From: Guillardia theta CCMP2712
Taxonomy: Eukaryota; Cryptophyceae; Pyrenomonadales; Geminigeraceae
DNA: 64,000 nucleotides
Assembly: GCF_000315625.1 (NCBI RefSeq)
Contig: NW_005434618.1
Coordinates: 207,038 to 271,037, forward strand
Reading direction: 5' to 3'
This document shows positions 24,501 to 28,582 of this stretch, in pieces. The notes under the pieces were generated by a model. The model saw only the letters and a program-made list of their open reading frames with translations. It ran no database searches and was not told the DNA's origin. Positions within the stretch are counted from its first letter, which is position 1. Each line of letters starts with the position of its first letter. A program made the translations under genes and the position numbers.

Positions 24501-25397
24501 AGTTCCCAGGAGATTGTTTTGATGTTTGGATCTTTACCTGTGCGAGGCGACATCCGAGCTGAGACTGGAGAAGCAAGTTTTGCCGTTCCCACATCTTCTG
24601 CGCGAACCGGGACTGGCTTGATATATGTGACCCTTACTTCTGACCTAGCCATGCATACAAGACAATTCACCTTTCAATATATCCCTGCATTCCATGTTGA
24701 TGGTGCATTGCCTTCCGTAACAAGTCTAGGGTTGGGACGTGTGATTACTGTAACCGGGCATGGATTCCATCAAGCTAACAAGTGCTTATTTCCTGCCGAG
24801 CCCTTGCCAGCTCAAACTGTCCTCGTGTCCTCGACCATGCTTCTCTGCTATTTTGATGGTCTGACGACAGGCAATCATGAATTATCGATTGCATTACATC
24901 ACAGTATTCGATCGTATAAGAGAGATTTTGCCGTGAAGATAGTCTCGTTCCCATCTTTGACACAATTGGTTCCATCAGCTGTACCTGCGTATTCGACATC
25001 ATTATTGACGATGATTGGATCCAACTTCCATTCTTCCGACCTACTGAGTTGTCAGGCAGGACTGCATCTACGACAGAGAGCTGAGTATGTCACATCGAGC
25101 AAGGCTATATGTGAAGTGCCTAGCATTCAACCTAGCAATACCAGTATGACAATATCGAATGATGGAGGAACGACGATGTCGCAGGCCATGCCAGTAATGA
25201 TGCATGCTCCAGTATTCATCCGCGCTGTACATCCAAGTACAATCTTATCGTCAGCAAGAGCAAAAATAACACTGTACGGGAGCGCATTCGATTCTGCACA
25301 GATTTCGCTTTGTGAAGTTGATGGCAGAAGCTATGTCCTTGAAAACGTCTCAGTGTCTAGTCAAGGGATACAATTTATTTGTCAGGAAGATTGTTGA
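3585..25397 (+). CDS. Giant IPT/TIG-repeat protein, main array (about 7,260 residues, no intron)
   Basis: One uninterrupted frame of about 21.8 kb encodes roughly 80 tandem IPT/TIG domains. The domain signature is (V/I)-x-x-(I/V/L)-x-PSxGxxxGGTx(V/I), then C-x-FG, then SSTxLxC, then PGxxxVxVSxNG. It enters from the gap already in frame (C-T-I-N-Q-L-V-P-G-R-Y), so the gene's start is not here. Inside are three sets of near-identical internal duplications, listed separately (5115-8299; 10941-13207; 19747-19839 repeated at 25285-25377). Base composition alternates: AT-rich at about 3600-5100 and 8300-15400, GC-rich at 5115-8299 and about 15440-19430. The IPT frame stops making sense at 25377, the exact end of a 93-bp displaced repeat, and a TGA follows at 25395-25397. 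Domains of this kind act extracellularly in adhesion or receptor ectodomains; the ligand is unknown. Confidence 0.92.
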   Translation, partial: HLQHRKCTINQLVPGRYTLKVSSEGTSFRDRNGPVLEVLPRSGRLLLWPTLGPVLGGTRIWLSFVDPMDYNEILVVKFGTIEVVGKLYNHSHILLVAPPSKARSPCVVQVQSSLPYPISTRYQYYLPPMVNGISPSVGHVGDSDIRIYISGTLFQPDLLRVRFGTETLDAKKTTFVTSTLLLCSAPIVYHERVVHVTFTVDGQEYLDGVEVSRFVYVKTPQVFEVVHNHCIRDEDLITVVGDSFSELSVSECRFAHRTTTRGFLMSSSAITCSVPQISYKQTLLNIVVDGRKIFKSEISKCQRDGVRIHPSLGPSTGGSQILVESQHQEMRPRDPVRCWFRQSVVQGRWIASNKVECISPPFSGLHNSTEAVTLSVISGSYKMESIFLYFVPSQIYDITPRTTYAGTSQTLTVIGQAFHGELVPSCIFNRLTRRSDVKTLSSTKLVCNVGNLQASNYFLTIEYKYTGNQSSTNPILIELLKPPQIESLTSEMKTSNPPIIQLRGKHFNPYQHRLDCWFGFRVSTPALYSSSTLVKCAVPKLLPGTVAVYLGDEQGIHGNSNGQYTVVSRGHVHAVEPSSGPVTGGTAVVMSVRGGAGFASAIFCRIGEGQVVQAQALSSSRILCTMPAVQKSGTVLIRAVEGAQGSSRGLEGEVRYVYYNEPVVTRVEPSSGALEGGTMLSLYGRGLEEGSNLTCRFGTGDAVAGRQETSTMATCVAPPRPVKDVVWLQVSLNGGADFSGSAVEYAYEAGATVDEVRPSAGDSGVDGQTVTVIGRHFGSGQGLSCLFGTRGRVRGMPMTSTAVVCVAPRGGPGAVGVSVSNNGVDEGQTRGGFVYSGDLKVIRKVTPSSGPLAGGTNVTIAVDGLRRAALSWTTERPLWCLFRGISENRNAVRGRALTTSLISCKSPTSLRAGETKIEIELSNHGPTLSIESAFVYYEGPEVSSVVPSIGRQTGGMVVSVVGQGLISRDPVCQFGPSIVQGKDVTSLSSSLLLCTTPASLLGSTVVRLQVSLNGGADFSGSAVEYAYEAGATVDEVRPSAGDSGVDGQTVTVIGRHFGSGQGLSCLFGTRGRVRGMPMTSTAVVCVAPRGGPGAVGVSVSNNGVDEGQTRGGFVYSGDLKVIRKVTPSSGPLAGGTNVTIAVDGLRRAALSWTTERPWGCVFGTSVVQAQALTTSLISCKSPTSLRAGETKMSLVDDLGNVVVKGKSAFVYYEGPEVSSVVPSIGRQTGGMVVSVVGQGLISRDPVCQFGPSIVQGKDVTSLSSSLLLCTTPASLLGSTVVRLQVSLNGGADFSGSAVEYAYEAGATVDEVRPSAGDSGVDGQTVTVIGRHFGSGQGLSCLFGTRGRVRGMPMTSTAVVCVAPRGGPGAVGVSVSNNGVEGETASGIVSVRYEYRSGMSAKSVVPSQGPSVGGTVVRVMLEGTIGGEDGTGEWLCVFGDSMSRGQLNVSSPDNASVACNLPPSMPSTVSVQVRRPSGQKLLGDLRFQYVLQARLISVSPSQGGAGGGSRVTITGEGIGREGLRCWFGDKAVEGRGVEWISSSLINCLVPDFGRVQQYIFVQVRWFDSYIQDSLLYHVLESHVSSIWPLAFCSKSNKQFINVLGVFMTRDFSCKFGADVVSAKVVSSSMLKCHVPPMVQSGPLQILSGDYILFEQWLVLVEFCSLEVIPSRVVDGHSSQITIFGLLNPTYIYRGQFNDMSIPVQFQKDHFVAVIPPLISFGGIYQFAVYDSIHNHTIGITSIEVFSPPTVSFIHPSCGQVKGEFAVGIYGAHFFNARVTIGSVVVPSKLMTSSLIRCVIPPVEIAGSYQLEVMFSKGNAVHNNSKVILLEKSPKIFGIHPNPIENPTLGKLLTVFGENLHSNLHCMYGNITTLALSSPSSSILQCSLPSLKVGVLSFSVSSTGYLDPNADHQSLLILFTNLRIVSVYPALLHSGYRNFVLLKIYPTKTIFSDNLFCLINDTEVSKASVLNSTVVSCELYPFVEGKVKISLCYKDHCDASNHANTISVIPPMKIHEVIPSIGPIGGNFRISIYGQHFIPNHVNCFFGNYQPLRNEWISSTLITCMASPMPPGRAHLQISTNHGGKLVASLAIEFVDQPVITAIQPTHVLLSSSSRQVVTLYGQHFIDKEMMLCRFGQRKTVRAQVVQDNKVLCVIPDDLQPGNSSVELVYHASVIISNPYAINFQESVAVYEFYPKRIKFRHQLITVIGTSFDTQQMTYCVFENAPKNKATTLSSTMLLCAVPSIKSISQFYLEMNGNVINSFGGNIYSESMEINFVFPSICATSKESIVTIYGKNFDVSDNFQCAFGNFVNFASVLSSTTFACRCPSASWSPDSSSLQIWRPEDPQNPTTFAIDLIPLPSVESKVIDVKICKHQHFFVSGSNFFKLSLLACRYNKKQTIKAFHISSTLISCSIPSTVTPISFLDVTNDGIHYSAEIVQISIDMTKYETILDLVPSIGFVSGGTRVYLQTSHPVRSEAFSHCVFGDASVVQVQKNAQDQYFCVTPAHKQGSVEVRVVQKDSSSYGGRQPGPSLSFLYVDEPEVTGIYPSLIKSGKQTLISITGRNLLMPEAFCSFGNTGSTRGRAMTSTLLTCMAPPMPPGRSYLQISPNQVDVFETSVIVSWRDLIVYSIRPSVVRNGEGTRVVVAGQFHECKELYCRFGSEQKSAAVYSSATAIICTTPSLQPGNHTVSVLCDGTWISSSYTQIQILHSDIVMSLIPSIGFVSGGTRVHLQTSHPVRSEAFSHCVFGDASVVQVQKNAQDQYFCVTPAHKQGSVEVRVVQKDSSSYGGRQPGPSLSFLYVDEPEVTGIYPSLIKSGKQTLISITGRNLLMPEAFCSFGNTGSTRGRAMTSTLLTCMAPPMPPGRSYLQISPNQVDVFETSVIVSWRDLIVYSIRPSVVRNGEGTRVVVAGQFHECKELYCRFGSEQKSAAVYSSATAIICTTPSLQPGNHTVSVLCDGTWISSSYTQIQILHSDIVMSLIPSIGFVSGGTRVHLQTSHPVRSEAFSHCVFGDASVVQVQKNAQDQYFCVTPAHKQGSVEVRVVQKDSSSYGGRQPGPSLSFLYVDEPEVTGIYPSLIKSGKQTLISITGRNLLMPEAFCSFGNTGSTRGRAMTSTLLTCMAPPMPPGRSYLQISPNHGGKLVASLAIEFVDQPVITAIQPTHVLLSSSSRQVVTLYGQHFIDKEMMLCRFGQRKTVRAQVVQDNKVLCIFPNLIYVGNMTVSVVDHSGFSSNEQQFVVLPSILIDRIVPSWSFADSGSLITIYAREFLSKILLTCNFGNRSVLVRTVSDTQSICAAPPADPENSTLLVYSYGILLKQFNFEYLRRPEIMQVVPSRVPANVRSQITIIGSSFTRDISHCFYISNQFIRTELISHSSIICSVPTFNETMTISLGIMYKKYVLPQTVDLQVVEMATLERVRPSVIQSYVRTTITLYGSGFDRNENCICKFSNSEQSAAMVISSSIIECLIYSELEGKRSVELFLEGSFVSTMIEVINSKNLILSIYPSSGPIQGNTFIPINVSCNSHFRCLFDGIGSASARDQNGTCGCLSPNAKLPGIHEFLVLNSSAIVSKRLKYQFYSTPIIRSIIPSSVSTFAGVYIDIIGSEFIPDHFAIFTHKPILAPCISSTHARVLMPSYSESIFHVLVSNNRGISLSPSDVIFAYTRPISIIDFSPKITTVGRIVDILILGENIINVDGLSCRFGFNQTSRAHFLSSSRVSCLFKSKVPGSFSLAISNNGYEFATSQSLVLVQDFGQVIELYPTSGPHSEATRIHVKLATYTNLDTTQLRCSFDGVRTAVLHGVNDSVTCLTPPRARLGISSFYLLNADVVMIQSTVYFYENPIVTSVFPSKISSSEETLITVYGREFIPFVTRMKIGDQQVKSNNLKYISSSSILCFVLQNEPTALQIFLSNNDFVNTVHTHTYLEFEKAPTVLRIHPTRTRLESKQQMLTVIGMHFERGVGLSCRFGREISTSTLYLSSTALRCIMPSLKAGTTSVTLQTGTDGGTRTEVGLPLVVEGISILAIRPSAGPIQGGASVTLVGNNLPSRLQSISFGPFSAKLSSVSSTLAVCLSPSATHSGPQPIYLDAEAVHGQIEGMKLAYEYYDLPSMSELVPSEGPPGGGAAVTVTGGGFSTVPALGCVFGDLEALDTIKPASVLTSSLLLCIAPSAPSTSGQTTYVELMDTRLRLTLTRSGLVFAFVRLAAIEKILPSGTSGGGLARAGSTLTILGRDFTTLGLYCKLGSHRMTMSAYVSSSVLLCPLPKTVTGRLSLVLSKEGLDFSNTAWVSIREHCRAESLLPSAGSVAGGTRVVVKTSPTSLKNVALSGVRCTFGDTAVPAVAVNESSSEVTCVAPSRWGSDPNRVRFILATRETGVEGCDGALLFEYQEVVRIQDVIPSRGSVRGGSFVDVVGSGFISSKTSCKFGDTMVHAWDEATASSSTSVRCRVPPAIGVGEVSVRVSVNGGTDYTDTSLTYLYELSATVQALRPSRALSGVAGQMTTVIGYHFHVDAEIRCRFGPLDVVNGKYLSSSLALCIIPMRAQGTVSLVIETPRGVEARGTALLELQSCPVNLMLRPSSGPVRGGTMIMLNQAYDPHWPMLNATCVIDGVSSKAETVGGSRFCISPPASAVGLSSLRMLGGDSVDFVTLSSAFLFYSDPAVSDILPSRGTIRGGTLVTLLGTGFLQVGLACRFGSEPAGTGPDARWLSSTMAVCLSPRATSPGRAALAVSLNAGADFSRSSLEYIYERDATVDRVLPSRGVGGVAGQVITVLGRHFERGEGLSCRFGRGRVERAEYMTSSTVLCLAGDLDIASEVVNIQVSNNGVDAWSEGLWYQDRASSVLQIKPSIGPAAGGNTVTIVGLHVDTSRPDLVQCVFDTVQIIAETRGSYTACVTPAHAGFGTINLTILRQSLVLARASYTYVHEPRVLRMVPSTGSVGSITQVSIFGMYLSLPGLRCRFGEAYTPVNQTLQLTSTLMQCYTPAVRDPGSVKVLLGLEGDWHSSEEQRFWYLPLPSVRRLSPSLAFPSPQGLVVTVLGEHFESGEALTCRFGDHQSISTTLISSTKLMCTLHEHKDTSSLLLTVSNDGSTYSLQGLPLHIQQPSILVACSPSIGPSSGGTVVTMEVTPELMPPAVGVGCMFGETIASQAQVFGSVIRCISPKVLVPGLVNISLIDQDTELELVAGAVPYLYFASPYVRSISPCIGSRSGGTLVHIAGTGFLLKGVSCRFGNATVDGDRARAITSTLVECVSPAAGEIGMSMVEVSFNGVDYTTDEISFMYKEDLTIHKIMPTQGRAGQSGQSLSLFGSFLDDGLRLVLGKTELLNCRILSGSMAMVTLPNLTPSTYALQVFSRSDLVSEIKYEILEQTLVISRVKPSIVHFTARTLVTIQGNSFDSAQISLCEVDGRSYVLENVSVSSQGIQFRMPIIPLGRKVVRLFSDGYGLPLINFTILVSPDPRIYEIRPSVFPTSGGTLAHVFGSDMLNYSILSFGKTLWPPTSFVSSTLLRTIVPPSNSGMYEVWISQAGGLQIDQSVKVLYATNPSIMRVLPSICTNEGRVQVTIIGKSFTKGLDWFCRFGLKNVVPGQFLSSSLLMCDAASHESGRVMVAVSFNRVDFTEGTVAIEYYKTLSLHSLVPSFGPRTRSSLISVFGSGFQAESALSCRFGHQSSLATVIHERLLICRTPSQNPGSVNFAVVNLLGFNLGGTSLEFEYTELCPILQVSPSSAAIVGGTEIKVILGCQYPQSALCRFGNLTAPAYFLTGSSLLCVTPQATPSTVNLDVVSEDTSSVSIATLFRFEHGARVYNVVPTSMMHSSPQSQVTVLGEHFAFSSTLGCRLGGRTLLQAYWVSSSFLTCPLVSFEPGNVTIEVTNNGHDYSQEYSYVCISPDEKLGITLYPTYGPTMGGTEITLVGVNVSAVRFGDVLSPCRRHRSSTLCIVPAHEVGLIQIQAQTAPQQESFPNAGFSYIDSPSLSLVFPSVVPQQERYLIKVMGSGLANELSYFCRFESDIQAPTRTPATIASSDVATCFTPSLVAGAYSMRLTCSEGVLISKTFLNVLSTPLPVVTKLLPSLHFSNSISMVTVLGKHFLKTDGLTCKVQKSVIRAVWIDNETLICQLPQLNFVGNATLEVSNNGVDFPMNSNILSVVSRTVLVAVEPSTVWGLQGATLTLTGNHIITESDVLCKFNVRKVSVALPISSTQVICKMPASLPGLVSVMLFSPATKANSNSVSVQITSGISIEDLPPAEPSSGPPAGGTQVYIKGEFLIDGTFACSFGNTRVTAALASSSLLKCVSPAGKSGCVQVSILEHVSGSVMPLAKTFCYENVAYIESIVPDRAHWRERVVLEVLGGVLLDTVNLCGRIGDTVMPCRWISSRKAKCLVTFPAPGSYSFEISNNCQDFSGRGAEFVAEDLTRIVGIKPTAGFSTGGSTILVSLKPKPTDLVQDWSKMRLMCQFNEQLSAAELVQGGTAAEHVRCLQPTCVPTESSDFRLLYQGSAFSDTISFACRDPSVAHSITPSFGPVGGGTRILVSGVGFTNASSCYFGVFKTSGYMVSSKLFVCIAPTALGRTQSLITTMGVTEVDDLFNSAKSSVLFQYEKPIVVSRIVPNVLMSSSTKQINVYGSGFRPGAIANCKFGVQVVQSIAVISSTRLLCSTPYLVNHQNISVEISNNGIDFSNSGLRISFTESKAVILNVYPSTIANGVSEVITITGSRSFSDDNIECRFGNESSLARQIEPTKILCYTPRFGQAGTISVEVVTVHRGLYDAVGMIAIVVKSAFHISAVIPTSGPTSGGTLVSIIGTNMPSGGFECKLRARGHLIEQMGITISSTVVLCNTPPVEKPSTYQLDFGEARQVQPVQFFYQYYLQPRVFHVTPTEGAAEGGTMVTLIGENFIPLQEVSFAFGESMSSSEVVSSTFVLCTAPTHEPANVSISLSVNFHDYTSSGASFHYLAPVDVLALFPSVGPTTGGTHVTIRGTKFLSSQEIVLMFGSLPVRGDIRAETGEASFAVPTSSARTGTGLIYVTLTSDLAMHTRQFTFQYIPAFHVDGALPSVTSLGLGRVITVTGHGFHQANKCLFPAEPLPAQTVLVSSTMLLCYFDGLTTGNHELSIALHHSIRSYKRDFAVKIVSFPSLTQLVPSAVPAYSTSLLTMIGSNFHSSDLLSCQAGLHLRQRAEYVTSSKAICEVPSIQPSNTSMTISNDGGTTMSQAMPVMMHAPVFIRAVHPSTILSSARAKITLYGSAFDSAQISLCEVDGRSYVLENVSVSSQGIQFICQEDC
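5115..8299 (+). repeat. Internal duplication, copy B (3,185 bp, with an extra 840-bp unit)
   Basis: Partner of 211-2555. It is GC-rich, set between visibly AT-rich coding sequence on both sides, with the composition switching exactly at 5115 and 8299. It stays in frame with both flanks, unlike copy A. It contains three copies of the SLNGGADFSGSAVEY... module (starting near 5768, 6608 and 7434), against two in copy A. Confidence 0.95.
5768..7056 (+). repeat. 840-bp tandem unit inside copy B
   Basis: Bases 5768-6216 recur at offset +840 (6608-7056) essentially unchanged. After that the two units differ in two sharply bounded blocks (6217-6270 versus 7057-7095, and about 6335-6377 versus 7160-7205) with near-identical sequence between and after them. 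A third, partly matching unit follows at 7434. Confidence 0.9.
9819..10036 (+). repeat. 218-bp dispersed coding repeat, copy 1
   Basis: Matches 12990-13207 at offset 3171 with one difference seen (gttacg versus gtgacg). It encodes most of one IPT domain plus the start of the next (HGGKLVASLAIEFVDQPVI...). It lies upstream of the 792-bp tandem; its partner lies at the tandem's downstream end. Confidence 0.93.
10941..12990 (+). repeat. 792-bp coding tandem repeat, 2.6 copies
   Basis: Units begin at 10941, 11733 and 12525, each opening with the codons for PSIGFVSGGTRV. The period is exactly 792 bp (264 residues, three IPT domains), so the frame is kept. Unit 1 differs from units 2 and 3 at very few positions near its start (cattgg/cataggt, gtatacc/gtacacc). 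Unit 3 is truncated at about 12990, where the sequence switches to a copy of 9819-10036. Confidence 0.95.
12990..13207 (+). repeat. 218-bp dispersed coding repeat, copy 2
   Basis: Partner of 9819-10036. It replaces the last third of the third 792-bp unit, so the tandem ends in sequence borrowed from about 3.2 kb upstream. The reading frame is preserved across the switch. Confidence 0.93.
19747..19839 (+). repeat. 93-bp dispersed repeat, copy 1 (in-frame context)
   Basis: Identical by eye to 25285-25377 (offset 5538). Encodes FDSAQISLCEVDGRS and the following residues of an IPT domain and continues in frame on both sides, so this appears to be the original copy. Confidence 0.93.
25285..25377 (+). 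repeat. 93-bp dispersed repeat, copy 2 (ends at a frame break)
   Basis: Partner of 19747-19839. The IPT frame is lost exactly at its right end: frame 0 to the left, frame 2 to the right. Confidence 0.93.
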
Positions 25398-28300
25398 TCA
25401 ATATTCGTACCAGTGCAAAACAGTATCTTGCCAACTTTGCAGTATTATTTGAACAGTCTCCTATGATATTTTCGCATGTTCCTTCTTCAGGACCCATTGA
25501 CGGAGGGACTGTTGTAAATGTGCATGGGAAGGGCTTTTCAGTATTTTCCATGTATTTGTGTAGTTTTAAATGGGCTAATGATGTCGTACAAACAGAAAAG
25601 GTTACAGTTATTTCTAACAGTCATCTTTCGTGTAAAACCCCAGCGAGCTTCTATGCTGAAAAAGTAGAATTTGGACTTAATTTGACATGGAGTGGAGCAA
25701 TGAACCGAACAATTCATTTCTTCCAGTATTATTATAGACCTTCGTTAATTAAGCTCAAAGAACATTTTGAATCTCAAAACGTTTTGCATATTTCGTTTGT
25801 TGGATCTGGTATTCTTGAATCGTTTGTATGTAAAGTTGGAAATCGTGTTGGGCAAGCATCGTACATATCATCTACACTGGGATCTTGCCTTGTTCGTCAG
25901 AAGATGCCAGGAAACTTGTCCTTTGAGATAAGCAATAATGGATACGATTTCACTGACAGTGGTCTCCGACTTGCGATCTGGTCTCAAGAATCTTTCTATA
26001 TCTATCCAAGTACTGGAAGTTCATCAGGAGGAAACTTTGTTACTGTACATGGATTTCAGTTTGTGAAGCAAATTGGCTTCAACGGGTCATTAGAAAGAAC
26101 AGAGAGGCTCAAGAATGGAACGATTATTGTAAAAGTTCCAAAATCTGACTCATTTGGTATTGTGTCTGTAAACGCTTTTGACTCTGACTTTTCTCAAGCA
26201 AATGCAACAACTTTCTATGAATACTGTGATCGAATTCTGATAACACAAGTAAGACCGTCCTTAATACCTTCAACAGGAGGAACTAAGATACAAGTTCTGT
26301 TGGAACCCAGCACGGCAAAAAAACAAGTATACGTTATGATAGGTGAAACAGCTTTTGAGACTACTATTGAAAATACTACAATAAACATCAAGAGAGTGAG
26401 ATTAGAGCCAGGACTGAGTCATATCAGCGTTGCATTCAGAGAAACATGCCTCAATCTACAAAGTCACAAACCAATCATGGTCTACGAAATGCCAAGATTG
26501 ATTCAATTAGTCCCAAATACAGTGCAAATCACAAGAAAACAAACCATTACTTGCATTGGGCTTGATTTTTTTCATTCGAACAGTCTTACATGTAAGATAG
26601 GAGATACCATCGGTACATCCAATTGGATATCAAGCAGTCTGTTTACCTGCGTGGCCCCGGCTAATAAGCCCGGAAATGTCTCGTTTGAGGTCAGCAACAA
26701 CGGCCAGGACTACACCAGCTCCGGTCTTCGCTTCCAGGTCCTAGCGAGACGAGAGTGGCAGCTGTCACCTACCCGTGGCCCGACCGCTGGCGGCATCGAA
26801 GTTACGGTCATCGGCTTTAGCCTCACAGATCAGTCCAGCATCACAATACGACTTGCGGGAACAACCGTTCGCGTTTTATCCCGCGGTGGGAACAACCTTA
26901 CCTTCACCTTGCCGGAGGCGTCGGACCTAAACCCTGGCAAGGTAGAGGTGTACATGGTTGATTCCCGTGTGAGGGTCGACCAAGGCGACTTCCGCGTCTT
27001 CGAATATGTAGAGGGGCCTCGTATTCTGTCTCTACAGCCTTCATCTGGGACGGTTGAGGGTCACACTCGTGTGACTGTCATTGGAAGCTACGATCTTCGA
27101 GGACAAGCATACTGTCGCTTTCATATGCAAAGCCTTTCGGGCCAGGATGAGACAGTAACCTCGTCTGCGGTAGAGCGCTTGACAAGCTCTACAATCGTTT
27201 GTGCGACTCCTCCGTCAGTATCGCCGGGTAGTTTCTTCTTACAGGTGAGCGATGATCATGGGTCTTCATACTCGAGCAATCGCGCTGCTTTCCTATTCCA
27301 TCCAAGAGTAGAGCTGCAGGGAGTGCGGCCGAGTCGCGGATACACGAGCGGTAGCTCGCTTGTTACCTGTATAGGGTCTGGCTTCTTGGACAGTGCTGAC
27401 TTGCAATGTCGTTTCGGTTCAGTCAAACAGTCCAGACTCGGATGGTTATCGAGCAGTCTGTTTACCTGCGTGGCCCCGGCTAATAAGCCCGGAAATGTCT
27501 CGTTTGAGGTCAGCAACAACGGCCAGGACTACACCAGCTCCGGTCTTCGCTTCCAGGTCCTAGCGAGACGAGAGTGGCAGCTGTCACCTACCCGTGGCCC
27601 GACCGCTGGCGGCATCGAAGTTACGGTCATCGGCTTTAGCCGCACAGATCAGTCCAGCATCACAATACGACTTGCGGGAACAACCGTTCGCGTTTTATCC
27701 CGCGGTGGGAACAACCTTACCTTCACCTTGCCGGAGGCGTCGGACCTAAACCCTGGCAAGGTAGAGGTGTACATGGTTGATTCCCGTGTGAGGGTCGACC
27801 AAGGCGACTTCCGCGTCTTCGAATATGTAGAGGGGCCTCGTATTCTGTCTCTACAGCCTTCATCTGGGACGGTTGAGGGTCACACTCGTGTGACTGTCGT
27901 TGGAAGCTACGATCTTCGAGGACAAGCATACTGTCGCTTTCATATGCAAAGCCTTTCGGGCCAGGATGAGACAGTAACCTCGTCTGCGGTAGAGCGCTTG
28001 ACAAGCTCTACAATCGTTTGTGCGACTCCTCCGTCAGTATCGCCGGGTAGTTTCTTCTTACAGGTGAGCGATGATCATGGGTCTTCATACTCGAGCAATC
28101 GCGCTGCTTTCCTATTCCATCCAAGAGTAGAGCTGCAGGGAGTGCGGCCGAGTCGCGGATACACGAGCGGTAGCTCGCTTGTTACCTGTATAGGGTCTGG
28201 CTTCTTGGACAGTGCTGACTTGCAATGTCGTTTCGGTTCAGTCAAACAGTCCAGACTCGGATGGTTATCGAGCAGTCTGTTTACCTGCGTGGCCCCGGCT

Positions 28301-28558
28301 AATAAGCCCGGAAATGTCTCGTTTGAGGTCAGCAACAACGGCCAGGACTACACCAGCTCCGGTCTTCGCTTCCAGGTCCTAGCGAGACGAGAGTGGCAGC
28401 TGTCACCTACCCGTGGCCCGACCGCTGGTGGAACCATTCTCACTGTTGTTGGAGTTGAAGGCCAAGTGGCATTTCGTTTGGATGTCGGCACAGTTTTCGC
28501 GTTTTATCCCGCGGTGGGAACAACCTTACCTTCACCTTGCCGGAGGCGTCGGACCTAA
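25379..28558 (+). CDS. Giant IPT/TIG-repeat protein, continuation in frame 2
   Basis: After the break at 25377 the IPT series resumes in frame 2 (NFAVLFEQSPMIFSHVPSSG) for about twelve more domains. There is no ATG at the beginning, so it is a continuation and not a new gene. Bases 26633-28428 are a tandem of an 819-bp (273-residue, three-domain) unit, 2.2 copies, with the two full copies differing at only a couple of bases that I could see. The last part of the frame, from 28498 to the TAA at 28556-28558, is an out-of-register copy of 27689-27771 read in the wrong frame, giving an Arg-rich nonsense end. Meaningful coding therefore probably stops at 28497. Confidence 0.85.
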   Translation: MSGRLLINIRTSAKQYLANFAVLFEQSPMIFSHVPSSGPIDGGTVVNVHGKGFSVFSMYLCSFKWANDVVQTEKVTVISNSHLSCKTPASFYAEKVEFGLNLTWSGAMNRTIHFFQYYYRPSLIKLKEHFESQNVLHISFVGSGILESFVCKVGNRVGQASYISSTLGSCLVRQKMPGNLSFEISNNGYDFTDSGLRLAIWSQESFYIYPSTGSSSGGNFVTVHGFQFVKQIGFNGSLERTERLKNGTIIVKVPKSDSFGIVSVNAFDSDFSQANATTFYEYCDRILITQVRPSLIPSTGGTKIQVLLEPSTAKKQVYVMIGETAFETTIENTTINIKRVRLEPGLSHISVAFRETCLNLQSHKPIMVYEMPRLIQLVPNTVQITRKQTITCIGLDFFHSNSLTCKIGDTIGTSNWISSSLFTCVAPANKPGNVSFEVSNNGQDYTSSGLRFQVLARREWQLSPTRGPTAGGIEVTVIGFSLTDQSSITIRLAGTTVRVLSRGGNNLTFTLPEASDLNPGKVEVYMVDSRVRVDQGDFRVFEYVEGPRILSLQPSSGTVEGHTRVTVIGSYDLRGQAYCRFHMQSLSGQDETVTSSAVERLTSSTIVCATPPSVSPGSFFLQVSDDHGSSYSSNRAAFLFHPRVELQGVRPSRGYTSGSSLVTCIGSGFLDSADLQCRFGSVKQSRLGWLSSSLFTCVAPANKPGNVSFEVSNNGQDYTSSGLRFQVLARREWQLSPTRGPTAGGIEVTVIGFSRTDQSSITIRLAGTTVRVLSRGGNNLTFTLPEASDLNPGKVEVYMVDSRVRVDQGDFRVFEYVEGPRILSLQPSSGTVEGHTRVTVVGSYDLRGQAYCRFHMQSLSGQDETVTSSAVERLTSSTIVCATPPSVSPGSFFLQVSDDHGSSYSSNRAAFLFHPRVELQGVRPSRGYTSGSSLVTCIGSGFLDSADLQCRFGSVKQSRLGWLSSSLFTCVAPANKPGNVSFEVSNNGQDYTSSGLRFQVLARREWQLSPTRGPTAGGTILTVVGVEGQVAFRLDVGTVFAFYPAVGTTLPSPCRRRRT
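26633..28428 (+). repeat. 819-bp coding tandem repeat, 2.2 copies
   Basis: Units start at 26633, 27452 and 28271 (period 819 bp, 273 residues, three IPT domains). Two differences were noticed between units 1 and 2 (agcctc/agccgc and gtcatt/gtcgtt). The unit is GC-rich and begins abruptly inside an AT-rich domain. The third copy stops at 28428. Confidence 0.94.
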
Positions 28559-28580
28559 ACCCTGGCAAGGTAGAGGTGTA
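28498..28580 (+). repeat. 83-bp displaced repeat of 27689-27771, out of register
   Basis: Matches 27689-27771 at offset 809, not the tandem offset of 819. The 10-bp difference puts it out of frame with the domain that precedes it. Read in the parent frame it ends in TAG at its right edge. It lies exactly between two pieces of otherwise good coding sequence in the same frame (to 28497 and from 28583). Confidence 0.9.
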
Positions 28581-28582
28581 GC

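Noticed and set aside
25370-25430. A 43-bp GT-AG intron (gtcagg...aaaacag) to explain the frame change at 25377
   Set aside because: It would shift frame 0 to frame 1, while the IPT sequence resumes in frame 2; the coincidence with a repeat border is the better explanation.
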